Shown here: positions 35,001-42,145 of the stretch, piece after piece
Layout: each line of letters begins with the position of its first letter
Numbering within the stretch: the stretch's first letter is position 1
Source: Nostoc sp. UHCC 0870
GTDB taxonomy: Bacteria > Cyanobacteriota > Cyanobacteriia > Cyanobacteriales > Nostocaceae
Assembly: GCF_022063185.1 (NCBI RefSeq)
Contig: NZ_CP091913.1
Span: forward strand, 4,937,141 to 5,001,140
Direction of reading: 5' to 3'
Length of the DNA stretch: 64,000 bases
The notes under the pieces: model-generated
Database searches by the model: none
What the model saw: only the letters and a program-made list of their open reading frames with translations
What the model was told of the DNA's origin: nothing
Position numbers and translations under genes: made by a program

Positions 35001-36221
35001 ATCAAACTTGTTTTGGTCATATTTGAGCTTCAATAAAAGTTCTAACTCTGCATAGCCAACCAATGTCAGAGGAAAGTTAGTTTGTTCTTCTTGCTTTATC
35101 TCCAGATTTTGCCATCTGTCACCCTGAGAACGTAAAGCCGAATTCAATTCATACTTGTCAAATACCAAAATGCTATCAAATAAGGAAGTTCCGGCGGGAA
35201 TATCGCTCCATCTTTGAATGTTGACTAGGGGGGTGTGTTCATAGTCTCGCAACACCATCCACTGCGATCGCAATTCTTTCAGCCAAGTCAAAAGCGGTTT
35301 TTCCCCTGACACCTTGACTCGAACTGGCAAAGTATTTATCAACAGTCCTACCATCGACTGCGCCCCAGCTACAGAGGAATGACGACAGGCTCTTGTCGCC
35401 CCAAACACAACATCGGACTCACCACTATAACGACTTAGCAATAAAGCCCAAGCACCTTGTACTAAAGTATTCAGCGTGAGTTGATGTTGTTCTGCTACAG
35501 ACTGCAACATCGCCGTAGTTTTTTCTGAGAGTCGGATTGCTTGCTCGCCAAAACCGCTTTGATTGCGAGGGTTTGAGTCTACTAATAAAGGCGTGGGTGC
35601 AGTGAAGCCTTTGAGCAAGTCCCGCCAAAAACTTGCAGATTTAGACCAATCCTGTTGCTGTAACCATGCGATGTGGTCTTGATAAGGACGGGGTTGAGGA
35701 AGTTGTAAGTCTTTTCCTTCAAGGAAAGCATCATAAAAGGTGAACACTTCCTTGATGATGATGGACATAGAGCGACCATCCAACACAGCATGGTGAAACG
35801 TCCAAATAAATTGGTAGACAGATTCTTGCAACTGAAATAATGCTAGACGCATCAATGGCGCGACATTTAAATCAAAGCCCAGCTTGCGATCGCTTTGCAG
35901 ATAAGCTTGCAATTTAGTCGATTGTTCTTGAGCAGACAAGCCACACCAATCTTGCTGTTCTAGGGGAATTTTTACCCATTGATGAACACATTGCAGAGGT
36001 TCTCGTCCGTTTTGCAAATCAAAGCTAGTTCTCAATACTGCGTGTCTTTCTACAACTCTCTGCCATGCTTTTTGAAATGCGAAAATATCTATTTTTTCAT
36101 CAACTACACAGATCATTTGCTCAATATCTACCCCCGAATTTTGAGCAACTAGACTGTTGAACAGCATTCCTTGCTGTATAGAGGAAAGTTGATATGAATC
36201 TTGTACAGTTAATACCTTCAT
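32034..36221 (-). CDS. Single-module nonribosomal peptide synthetase, C-A-PCP-TE
   Basis: This 1395-residue enzyme has a condensation domain (residues about 8-430, active HHAVLDG at 143-149) and an adenylation domain (about 460-985, A3 YVIFTSGSTGTPKG near 648). A carrier protein follows (DNFFELGGNSLL, Ser near 1043), then a thioesterase (about 1090-1370, GGFSSGG near 1180, late His in GTHLGMLGE). Read by eye the adenylation pocket is D-L-Y-D-F-S-L-V-W, close to but not the same as the cysteine code. A repeat-derived insert lies near residue 610. The module can condense a donor carried by another protein and then release the product. No phosphopantetheinyl transferase or second synthetase is in the window. 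Confidence 0.93.
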   Translation of the reverse strand: MKVLTVQDSYQLSSIQQGMLFNSLVAQNSGVDIEQMICVVDEKIDIFAFQKAWQRVVERHAVLRTSFDLQNGREPLQCVHQWVKIPLEQQDWCGLSAQEQSTKLQAYLQSDRKLGFDLNVAPLMRLALFQLQESVYQFIWTFHHAVLDGRSMSIIIKEVFTFYDAFLEGKDLQLPQPRPYQDHIAWLQQQDWSKSASFWRDLLKGFTAPTPLLVDSNPRNQSGFGEQAIRLSEKTTAMLQSVAEQHQLTLNTLVQGAWALLLSRYSGESDVVFGATRACRHSSVAGAQSMVGLLINTLPVRVKVSGEKPLLTWLKELRSQWMVLRDYEHTPLVNIQRWSDIPAGTSLFDSILVFDKYELNSALRSQGDRWQNLEIKQEEQTNFPLTLVGYAELELLLKLKYDQNKFDDAKIGRMLGHLQTLLSSMATHPWQCLGELPLLTTDERHQMLMEWNHTQTDFAEQLCIHQLFEAQVEQTPDAIAVVCGQEQLTYKELNWRANQLANHLKQLGVKPGVLVGVYLERSLEMIPAVLGILKAGGAYVPLEPSFPKARIQLLLSSLQINCVVTQTDLLASIHELELSALEHLICLDKSAYSTAGKKPENHQEIFSPTPLHPHTPTLSVWHRSYLDLLPTANLPTSANSNDIAYVIFTSGSTGTPKGVVVRHQPVINLIEWVNKTFNVNAQDRVLFITSLCFDLSVYDIFGLLAAGGSIRVVSSDDVRDPEALLHILCHEPITFWDSAPPALQQLAGFFHKVQESNCHPQLRLVFMSGDWIPVTLPDLLKTTFPGVEVISLGGATEATVWSNYYPIGKVEPHWKSIPYGKPIQNAQYYILDAYLNPCPIGVTGELYIGGECLASGYLNQPELTAQKFIPNPFSSNPEARLYKTGDLARYLSDGNIEFLGRIDHQVKIRGFRIELGEIESVLTQHDYVEETVVIAREDEPGNKRLVAYVVINGESAPVMNELRRFLQEKLPEYMIPSAFVVIAKIPLTPNGKVDRRALPIPDQRPELEKAFVAPRNAVEIELAGIWSEVLGIQSIGISDNFFELGGNSLLAVRLFTQVENKFSQKLPLATLLQSPTIEQLARILSESNTKTSWSSLVTIQSGSSAKRPLFLIHALGGNVIGYQTLVRHLGAEQPVYGLQAQGLDGKQAPHTRVEDMASHYIQEIRTVQPHGPYLLGGFSSGGIVAYEMARQLVAQGDRVALLAMFDTYNPSLYINHPSLLRTLYVYWLTLLRLPSVDRRNYALAKIDWFQSMLTGKPSSKFDLWNEHSFAEDANPYNMALIEALKQATMVDYVAKPYAGKVTLFTTKEVLRWCQFQPCRGWSAMARQGVEIHEIPGTHLGMLGEPGVQTLAEKLMVCLEEAQGDNQVISPKVEKMRWILEKSDWRLPKSKITSKS

Positions 36222-36646
36222 TTTCTTTTGCCAAAATTATGACTAAGTTAATAATTGTTAAAAATTTCATCAGTCCCTAAAAAATGAGATGATGACAAAA
36301 TTTGATCAAAATTGAAGACAATAAATTCTCTGGTAGTTAGAGTAATTAATAGATGGCTTATACTCAATATATCTATCAATTACTCAATCAAGTTTTCAGG
36401 ATAAAGTAGACAAAATATAAAAGTCATAAAAATGAAACTTCAATACAGATGAATAGAATTTAGCAGTTAATCTCTCAATATCTATATCAAAATAATCAAG
36501 AATAATTTGCATTTTACAAAGAAAATATAAAGCTATAATAGGTCTACGAGATTTCAACTAATAAATGCGATATTTTTGACTATTGATTTGTAACATCAGT
36601 GGTAATTTAGGAAACATTAAAAATCAAAACAAAAGAGAATTGACGA
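36222..36646. other. AT-rich divergent spacer
   Basis: 425 bases between the NRPS gene and a divergent glycosyltransferase hold no reading frame of note. Promoters for both genes must lie here. No repeat or RNA element is seen. Confidence 0.6.
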
Positions 36647-37636
36647 TTGACTAAAACTTGGTTAATTTATGCCCTTGGTGGCGGTTGGGGACATATAACC
36701 CGTGCTTTGTCTTTGGGGAGAATTGCAGCTAACCGAAGAAAAGTAGAAATTATTACAAATAGCCCTTATGCACAGCACATTAGTAATGACGGATGCTTAT
36801 TACATTGGATTTATGATGATGCGAGTTTTGAAGAAACTTGTCTACAAGTACGGGAAATTTTCTTAAATACTCACTATGATTGCTTAATTGTTGATACCTT
36901 TCCCAGAGGTTTGGGGGGTGAGTTGGCTGATATCTTACCCCAGTTACAGACTATACCCCGAATTTTGATTCATCGAGATATTAACCCCCGCTATGTAAAG
37001 GTTAAAGATTTACGATCATTTGTAACTAATAATTTTGATGCCGTGATTGTACCAGGGGAAGGAAAGCATTTACCTTTGTCCGATTTACCAGGCGTGATAC
37101 ATACCGCACCGTGGTTAATTCGCAATGCTGAGGAATTACTCGATCAAAAAATTGTGCGATCGCGTATTCTCAAAGTTGATGATGATCGTCAAATTATCCT
37201 AGTGTGTGCAGCTGGGCAAGCTTCAGAGTTACCTTTATTTAATCAACTTACCCGACGACTACATGAGGCTTTCCCTGAATGTGCTGTGAGAATTTTATCG
37301 CCTCATTGCCCTGAAGACGAACTCAAGACGTTATGGGTATCTCACCATCCAGGGATAGAATGTTTAGCCGCAGCAGATGTAGTTGTAGGCGGTGCGGGGT
37401 ACAACACAGTTTACGAATGTGCATCTGTGGGTGTACCTTTAGTAGCATTAGCACTACCACGACTGTACGATCGCCAACTCAAAAGAGCTAGCAAAATTAA
37501 CCAGGTGCAAAACATCCCAGATGCACTCTTCACTGTGAAAAAAATCCTAGACACAGTAAGCAACAGTCAATCTATCCCAACTTACATCAACGGCGCGATC
37601 GCCGCAGTGCATCACATAATGAATTTTGAGTTTTGA
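36647..37636 (+). CDS. MurG-like (GT28-type) glycosyltransferase
   Basis: This 329-residue protein starts at a TTG with an AAGAGAA site upstream. The N-terminal loop YALGGGWGHITRALSLGR is the glycine-rich acceptor loop of GT28/GT1-like enzymes. The donor side has LVCAAGQASELPLFNQL and AADVVVGGAGYNTVYECASVGVPLVALALPRLYDRQ, close to the MurG pattern GGAGxxTxxE. It is shorter than MurG and lacks its membrane-association features, so it is not the cell-wall enzyme. Its neighbour NRPS makes a glycosylated peptide possible, which is inference. TnpB ends 11 bp after its stop. Confidence 0.8.
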   Translation: MTKTWLIYALGGGWGHITRALSLGRIAANRRKVEIITNSPYAQHISNDGCLLHWIYDDASFEETCLQVREIFLNTHYDCLIVDTFPRGLGGELADILPQLQTIPRILIHRDINPRYVKVKDLRSFVTNNFDAVIVPGEGKHLPLSDLPGVIHTAPWLIRNAEELLDQKIVRSRILKVDDDRQIILVCAAGQASELPLFNQLTRRLHEAFPECAVRILSPHCPEDELKTLWVSHHPGIECLAAADVVVGGAGYNTVYECASVGVPLVALALPRLYDRQLKRASKINQVQNIPDALFTVKKILDTVSNSQSIPTYINGAIAAVHHIMNFEF

Positions 37637-39025
37637 CACTCCCCAGCCTAAAGGCGTGAGGATTCTACATTCACAGACTCGCCGTTAGACGACAGGCCGC
37701 GGCCAATCGCCCAAGAGGGCAAATCTCCTGTAGCGTAAGTTCCGGTATGCCCTACCGTACTGAGTCCTAGTCTCAAAATGTTGATTGCTGCGTTGATGTC
37801 TCTGTCTTCCACATATCCGCAATGTGAACAAACATGAGTCCTTGTAGACAGAGATTTCTTGACTTTCTCGCCACAGTTAGAGCAATTTTGGCTTGTATTA
37901 TGGGGAGGAACAGCAACTGTTACTTTCCCATATTTATGACCAAAATATTCTAACCACAGGCGGAAAGTTGACCAACCAGCATCAGAGATTGATTTAGCTA
38001 GATGTCGATTACGTACCAACCCTTTGACATTTAAATCTTCATAGGCTACCAAATCGTTAGATTGGATGACGGAGTATGCTAATTTCTTGCAATACTCATT
38101 TCGTTGCCTACTTACTCTTAAATGCTTACGAGCATATCTATTTCTAGCTTTGTGGTAATTGTTGGATTGCCTTGCGCGAGCTTTCTTCTTTTCTTTGCTG
38201 AACTTTTTAGACTTTTTGCGATTTGCACGGTTTAGCTGTTTTTCTGATTTGCGGTAGAACTGGGGGGATGGTTCTACATTGCCTTTATTGTCAGCAATGA
38301 AATACTTTAGCCCCAAGTCAATACCCACTAATTGATGTGAGGGTTGAGTTTCTATCCTGGCATCAACGTCAACTGCAAATTGGGCGTAATAGCCATCCGC
38401 ACGACGTACTAAACGGACACGCTTAATCTGCTTGATGTCGTAATAGTTAAGGTCGTAAGTTCCCTTTAATTTCAGAGTTCCGATACCTTTCTTATCTGAG
38501 AAAGTTATAGACTTACGAGTAAGAGTTAGCTTCCATCCCGTTGATTTGTATTCAACTGAACGGCAGTTTTTCTTAAATTTAGGAAACCCCTTTTTACCTT
38601 TGATCTTCTTTTTACAGTTATCGTAAAACCGAGAAATTGCACTCCAAGAACGTTCCGCCGCAGATTGTCTAGCCATTGAGTTAAGTTCATCAGCAAAAGG
38701 AAATTCCGCAGCTAATACAGCACAATATTTATTCAAAGCATACTTATCTACCTTTGAATCCTTGTTATCCATCCAATAGCGCAAGCACTTATTTTGAATG
38801 AATTGGCTGGTACGAATTGCTTCGTTTATTGCCTGATATTGCTTTTCTTTACCCTTAACCTTAAACTCGTAAACAATCATGGCTTTCTCCTGGCAAAGAA
38901 GCTCCGCGTAGCAAGCTACCACGAACGACAAAGTGGTACGACCAATTAACCACACTTTTATGCTACCATAAAAGTATAAAGCCGTCGTAGATGGTTACTG
39001 AGCCTGTCGAAGTAACGACGGGGTT
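37637..39025 (-). mobile_element. IS605/IS1341-type element carrying only tnpB
   Basis: The right end at 37637-37672 contains the small hairpin GCCTTTAGGC within ACTCCCCAGCCTAAAGGCGTGAGG, typical of IS200/IS605 ends. The left part holds two stems: ACTTTTATG / CATAAAAGT (38954-38962 and 38967-38975), and CCGTCG...CGACGG around GTTACT/AGTAAC (38982-39021). No tnpA is present, so it depends on transposase supplied in trans. The left limit is approximate. Confidence 0.65.
37648..38880 (-). CDS. tnpB: TnpB, RNA-guided nuclease of an IS605-type element
   Basis: The start taken is the ATG at 38880 (MIVYEFKVKGKEKQYQAI), giving 410 residues. The RuvC triad is intact: Asp in GIDLGLKYF, Glu in AYEDLNVKG and Asp in DRDINAAIN. 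The zinc ribbon is NCSNCGEKV...HVCSHCGYVED. TnpB proteins cut DNA guided by an RNA from the element's right end. Here the coding 3' end overlaps the region from which that RNA would come (down to about 37637). All core residues are present, so activity is likely. It is the ancestor-type relative of Cas12. Confidence 0.93.
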   Translation of the reverse strand: MIVYEFKVKGKEKQYQAINEAIRTSQFIQNKCLRYWMDNKDSKVDKYALNKYCAVLAAEFPFADELNSMARQSAAERSWSAISRFYDNCKKKIKGKKGFPKFKKNCRSVEYKSTGWKLTLTRKSITFSDKKGIGTLKLKGTYDLNYYDIKQIKRVRLVRRADGYYAQFAVDVDARIETQPSHQLVGIDLGLKYFIADNKGNVEPSPQFYRKSEKQLNRANRKKSKKFSKEKKKARARQSNNYHKARNRYARKHLRVSRQRNEYCKKLAYSVIQSNDLVAYEDLNVKGLVRNRHLAKSISDAGWSTFRLWLEYFGHKYGKVTVAVPPHNTSQNCSNCGEKVKKSLSTRTHVCSHCGYVEDRDINAAINILRLGLSTVGHTGTYATGDLPSWAIGRGLSSNGESVNVESSRL

Positions 39026-39256
39026 TTCAACCCAAATTTTCGATAAGTTATGAGTGTAATTCCTCAGCTTTAATATTTTTTTCGCTTGATTACGCATTCA
39101 ACCCGAAGAAACCCACCCCGCCAAAGGCATTAGCCCATTGCGTTAGCAAAGCGGGACGTTAGTCCATTGCGAATTGCGAATTGCGAATTGCTTTAAGGGG
39201 TGGGGTAAGATGACTGTGGTAATCATCTAATTCCTAACTTTTACCTGTACTGCATC
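38881..39256. other. Left end of the TnpB element and spacer upstream of ftsW
   Basis: The first part holds the stems of the element's left end, including the widespread bacterial repeat motif TGAGCCTGTCGAAG inside a hairpin (38994-39016). At 39134-39192 lies the reverse copy of the repeat at 23042-23100, with three TTGCGAA units. No gene is seen. Confidence 0.65.
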
Positions 39257-40447
39257 GTGAATCTACGCAGCCTAATTCCAATTTTTGATGATTCCGTCTC
39301 CAGCTGGGCATTAGAAGCGCGGTTGTTACGCTGGTTAACATTTACTTGGCTATTTATCGGCTTGATTATCCTATTTTCAGCCTCCTATGTAGTAGCTGAT
39401 GTGCGTCAAGGCGATGGCTTATTTTACTTTAAACGACAAATTATTTGGGTTTTCGCCGCCCTAATTGGATTCAATATCATTGTGAATCAACCCTTGCAGA
39501 AAATTCTCGGCGTATCCCATTGGTTGCTAGGAATATTTTTAGCCTTAATTTTTGTAACTCTCATTCCAGGATTGGGTAAAAAAGCCTTTGATGCAGCCCG
39601 TTGGATAGCCATTGGGCCGATTCCCATTCAGCCTTCAGAATTAATCAAACCCTTTTTAGTTCTGCAAAGTGCGCGATTATTCGGTCAATGGGAAAGACTA
39701 ACTTGGCGGGTGCGTTTAACTTGGCTGGGTATTTTTGGCTTAGTAATTTTAGGAATTCTCGCCCAGCCTAACTTAAGTACAGCCGCACTTTGCGGTATGA
39801 CTATTTGGATGATTGCTTTAGCTGGTGGCTTACCTTACAAGTATTTAGCCGGAACAGCAATAGGAGGATTCTCGTTAGGGTTACTCAGCATCAGTATTAA
39901 AGAATATCAACGCAGGCGGGTAATGTCATTCCTGAATCCTTGGGCGGATGCAACAGGAGACGGCTATCAGTTAGTACAGAGTCTTTTAGCCGTAGGTTCT
40001 GGCAAAACTTGGGGTTTAGGGTTTGGGATGTCCCAACAAAAGCGGTTTCATTTACCAATTCAAGACACAGATTTTATTTTTGCTATATTTTCGGAAGAGT
40101 TTGGCTTTGTTGGCAGTATTTTACTGTTGCTTATGTTAGCGGGATTTGCCACCCTAGGGTTAATTGTGGCACTGAAGGCGAAAAACCCTATATACCGATT
40201 GGTAGCAATTGGTATCACCACTATCATGGTAGGACAATCACTGCTCCATATTGCTGTGGCAACAGGTGCATTACCAACAACAGGCTTACCCCTACCGATG
40301 TTTAGCTATGGTGGTAATTCGATGATTGCTAGCTTGATAGGTTCAGCCTTGCTAATTCGGGTAGCCAGGGAAAGCAGCGAAGCCGAGGTAGTACCTTTAA
40401 GAAGACCTCAACTTGAAAAGAAGCGTCAACGCCGGCGGATGTTGTAA
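39257..40447 (+). CDS. ftsW: SEDS-family peptidoglycan polymerase FtsW
   Basis: This 396-residue membrane protein begins at a GTG. About ten membrane helices are seen. SEDS signs are KKAFDAARWIAIGPIPIQPSELIKPF, RVMSFLNPWADATGDGYQLVQSLLAVGSG and ATGALPTTGLPLPMFSYGGNS. The latter part includes the catalytic Asp region of the family. FtsW polymerises septal peptidoglycan with a class B PBP at division. No division genes are adjacent. It could also be RodA, but the GYQLVQS and LPxFSYGGxS pattern with the long basic tail fits FtsW better. Confidence 0.9.
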   Translation: MNLRSLIPIFDDSVSSWALEARLLRWLTFTWLFIGLIILFSASYVVADVRQGDGLFYFKRQIIWVFAALIGFNIIVNQPLQKILGVSHWLLGIFLALIFVTLIPGLGKKAFDAARWIAIGPIPIQPSELIKPFLVLQSARLFGQWERLTWRVRLTWLGIFGLVILGILAQPNLSTAALCGMTIWMIALAGGLPYKYLAGTAIGGFSLGLLSISIKEYQRRRVMSFLNPWADATGDGYQLVQSLLAVGSGKTWGLGFGMSQQKRFHLPIQDTDFIFAIFSEEFGFVGSILLLLMLAGFATLGLIVALKAKNPIYRLVAIGITTIMVGQSLLHIAVATGALPTTGLPLPMFSYGGNSMIASLIGSALLIRVARESSEAEVVPLRRPQLEKKRQRRRML

Positions 40448-40554
40448 CAGTGAGATCAGCGCGATGGCGTAACCGTCCGCCGGAGGCGATCGCACTTACA
40501 AAAAATCATTCATCTATCTACGCAAATCCACGTAGGGTGTGTGAGCGTTCGCAT

Positions 40555-40950
40555 TTACCAAAGTGTTTTGACGTATGGATAGTTGAGGATTTTTTGATCG
40601 CAGGTCATGAGTTCTATATTGCGACGGTAGGCGATGGCAACAATAATGCGATCAGCCGGGTCTTTGTGGAAGTCGCCGGGTAATTGAGTGCTGGCGATTG
40701 CATCCAAGGGATCGAGTGGTTCTATGATAATTCCGGGTCGAGTTTTGGCAAGTGCGAACCATTCATTGACGGAAAGGGGGAGTGGTAGTTTTCCTGCACT
40801 ATGTTTGACTGCGATTTCCCAAATAGAAATGGCAGAAACCAAAACAGCGTTTTGATTTTCGCCTATGGTTAATAGGGTACGGTTACGCTCGGAAAGCTGT
40901 TCTGGGGTATGAAGCCACCAAAGCCAAACGTGAGTGTCGAGTAAAATCAT
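40555..40950 (-). CDS. vapC: VapC-type PIN toxin
   Basis: This 131-residue protein starts at the ATG at 40950 (MILLDTHVWLWWLH), which overlaps the antitoxin stop as ATGA. PIN acidic residues lie in LLDTHVW, SAISIWEIAVK, and FHKDPADRIIVAIAYRRNIELMTCDQKIL. This is the usual cyanobacterial VapC pattern, a Mg-dependent RNase. All the acids are present, so it looks functional. Confidence 0.92.
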   Translation of the reverse strand: MILLDTHVWLWWLHTPEQLSERNRTLLTIGENQNAVLVSAISIWEIAVKHSAGKLPLPLSVNEWFALAKTRPGIIIEPLDPLDAIASTQLPGDFHKDPADRIIVAIAYRRNIELMTCDQKILNYPYVKTLW

Positions 40951-41228
40951 TTTTCCAAAACATCCCATAATTCAGACATGGGTTCGTCAAAATCTGGAGG
41001 GATCGTCATGGAGATGCTACGTAGAGGATGGTGAGGAGTGCGATCGCCTCCGGCGGGCGGTTCGCCATCGCGGGTTAAATTAAGTTCATCGGGGGATGGG
41101 GATCGCTGTGATACTGAGGGTACTGTAAGACTTTGAGCCAAAAGTTGGAGAATGCGAATCCTTTCGGCTAAATCGAGGCTGAGGAGTTGTTGCTCTAGTT
41201 CTTGAATGCTCATAGCTTCGTACCTCAT
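40947..41228 (-). CDS. Antitoxin of the VapC pair, DUF2281-like
   Basis: This 93-residue protein is coupled to vapC by a 4-base overlap. The start may be Met1 (MRYEAM) or Met6 (MSIQELEQQLLSLDLAERIRILQLLAQSL). The N-terminal helix resembles DUF2281-type antitoxins. A low-complexity stretch from about 44 to 72 includes residues encoded by a HIP1/GC-rich repeat (GCGATCGCCTCCGGCGGGCGG), which seems to have expanded inside the gene. The C-terminal SELWDVLEK should contact the toxin. Confidence 0.75.
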   Translation of the reverse strand: MRYEAMSIQELEQQLLSLDLAERIRILQLLAQSLTVPSVSQRSPSPDELNLTRDGEPPAGGDRTPHHPLRSISMTIPPDFDEPMSELWDVLEK

Positions 41229-41395
41229 GACAGCATTGTCTATTTTAGCCGATCTCTCAATCTCTCTCGTAGGGTGCTGTTAGCGACAGCATAACGCACA
41301 GGAATCATCACTTGACACTCTCACCACTACAATGCAACGCATTTAGTGGGAGATTCTTGCTTCAATGGGTTTGTCTAGTTTTGAACCATCTCTGA

Positions 41396-41548
41396 CTAAC
41401 CCATCAGTGAAACTGCTTCTAGAGGAAGGCACAATTCCCCGGTAAATCCTGTATCGATGACAAATTCGATGAGAACAGTTGAACCATTAGGTAGCAAGAA
41501 AGTGAGAGCGACCGTTGCGTGTCTATCTGTCACAATTCCAGAAATCAC
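41396..41548 (-). pseudogene. Truncated clan-AA aspartyl protease
   Basis: Starting at a GTG that overlaps the stop of the next gene, 50 codons encode a retropepsin-like start: ISGIVTDRHATVALTFLLPN, then VIDTGFTGELCLPLEAVSL. DTG is the catalytic motif. A stop codon follows at 41396-41398, where related proteins continue for about 70 more residues. No continuation is found downstream, so the gene is broken. In other cyanobacteria such proteases sit next to homologues of the 41545-41817 gene, as far as I recall. Confidence 0.7.
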
Positions 41549-41817
41549 TTGCTAACCCGCTCCATGACACCCCCAAAGGAGACAGCAACGTTATAGCCAA
41601 TGCGAATCCCAAAGAGTCGGGCGTTTGGATGCTTCTTACTGAGATTCCGAGATGCTTGCAGCCCAGTTTTATCGACTTCATAATCGCCCGTTTCAATGAC
41701 GATGATAACCATCTTGCCAATATTCTCTTCTGTCTCCACTTTTTGACGAATGCTGCTTTCGTATAGTTGCTTTGCACGTCGTGCAACTTCTTCACGGCTT
41801 AGAAGAATCGCTTGCAT
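41545..41817 (-). CDS. Small antitoxin-like cyanobacterial protein
   Basis: This 90-residue protein follows a common cyanobacterial pattern: SREEVARRAKQLYESSIRQKVETEENIGKMVIIVIETGDYEVDKTGLQASRNL, then HPNARLFGIRIGYNVAVSFGGVMERVSK. The GKM(I/V)xIxxETGDYE(V/I)D and ARxxGxRIGYxxxxxFGG motifs mark the family, whose function is not established. It often precedes a small aspartyl-protease-like gene. Here that partner is truncated. An antitoxin-like or protease-partner role is inference. Confidence 0.75.
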   Translation of the reverse strand: MQAILLSREEVARRAKQLYESSIRQKVETEENIGKMVIIVIETGDYEVDKTGLQASRNLSKKHPNARLFGIRIGYNVAVSFGGVMERVSK

Positions 41818-41890
41818 GGGCTGACTCCTGAGTGCTATGCTGCCTCTTTGGACTTCTCCATAATACCCTACAAATCAGGAGATATATTAG

Positions 41891-42103
41891 TCATCGGTGA
41901 TCGCCCGTTTGCTCTGAAGCACTTTCTACCACATCCTTATCTATGCTTTTTGCTTCTTGAGAACCTGATCTGTAAAAGCTAATTTTAGCTCTCCACCACT
42001 TATTGTCAGAAGCGTCCAAATAATACATATCTCCTGGTATTTTTGCTGCTTTAATATCATTACCACTTTTAATTATTCTTCCCCGAACCCCCAACTGTGG
42101 CAC
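41891..42103 (-). CDS. Hypothetical small protein
   Basis: This 70-residue reading frame is not recognised. Its middle (GDMYYLDASDNKWWRAKISFYRSG) has the alternation of a small beta-barrel domain. The tail is Ser/Asp/Glu-rich. It lies divergent from chlI with only 42 bp between the start codons, so both promoters would overlap. It may be a real small gene or a fragment. Confidence 0.4.
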   Translation of the reverse strand: MPQLGVRGRIIKSGNDIKAAKIPGDMYYLDASDNKWWRAKISFYRSGSQEAKSIDKDVVESASEQTGDHR

Positions 42104-42145
42104 AATAAAGAATTGTAATAAGAAAAATATTGTTAAGGTAATTTA

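Noticed and set aside
40450..40683. A 77-codon + strand frame after ftsW
   Set aside because: It overlaps vapC on the opposite strand and contains HIP1-type repeat sequence; no protein pattern is seen.
41515..41795. Two further frames opposite or out of phase with the antitoxin-like gene
   Set aside because: They lie fully over the 41545-41817 gene, whose sequence follows a known family pattern.
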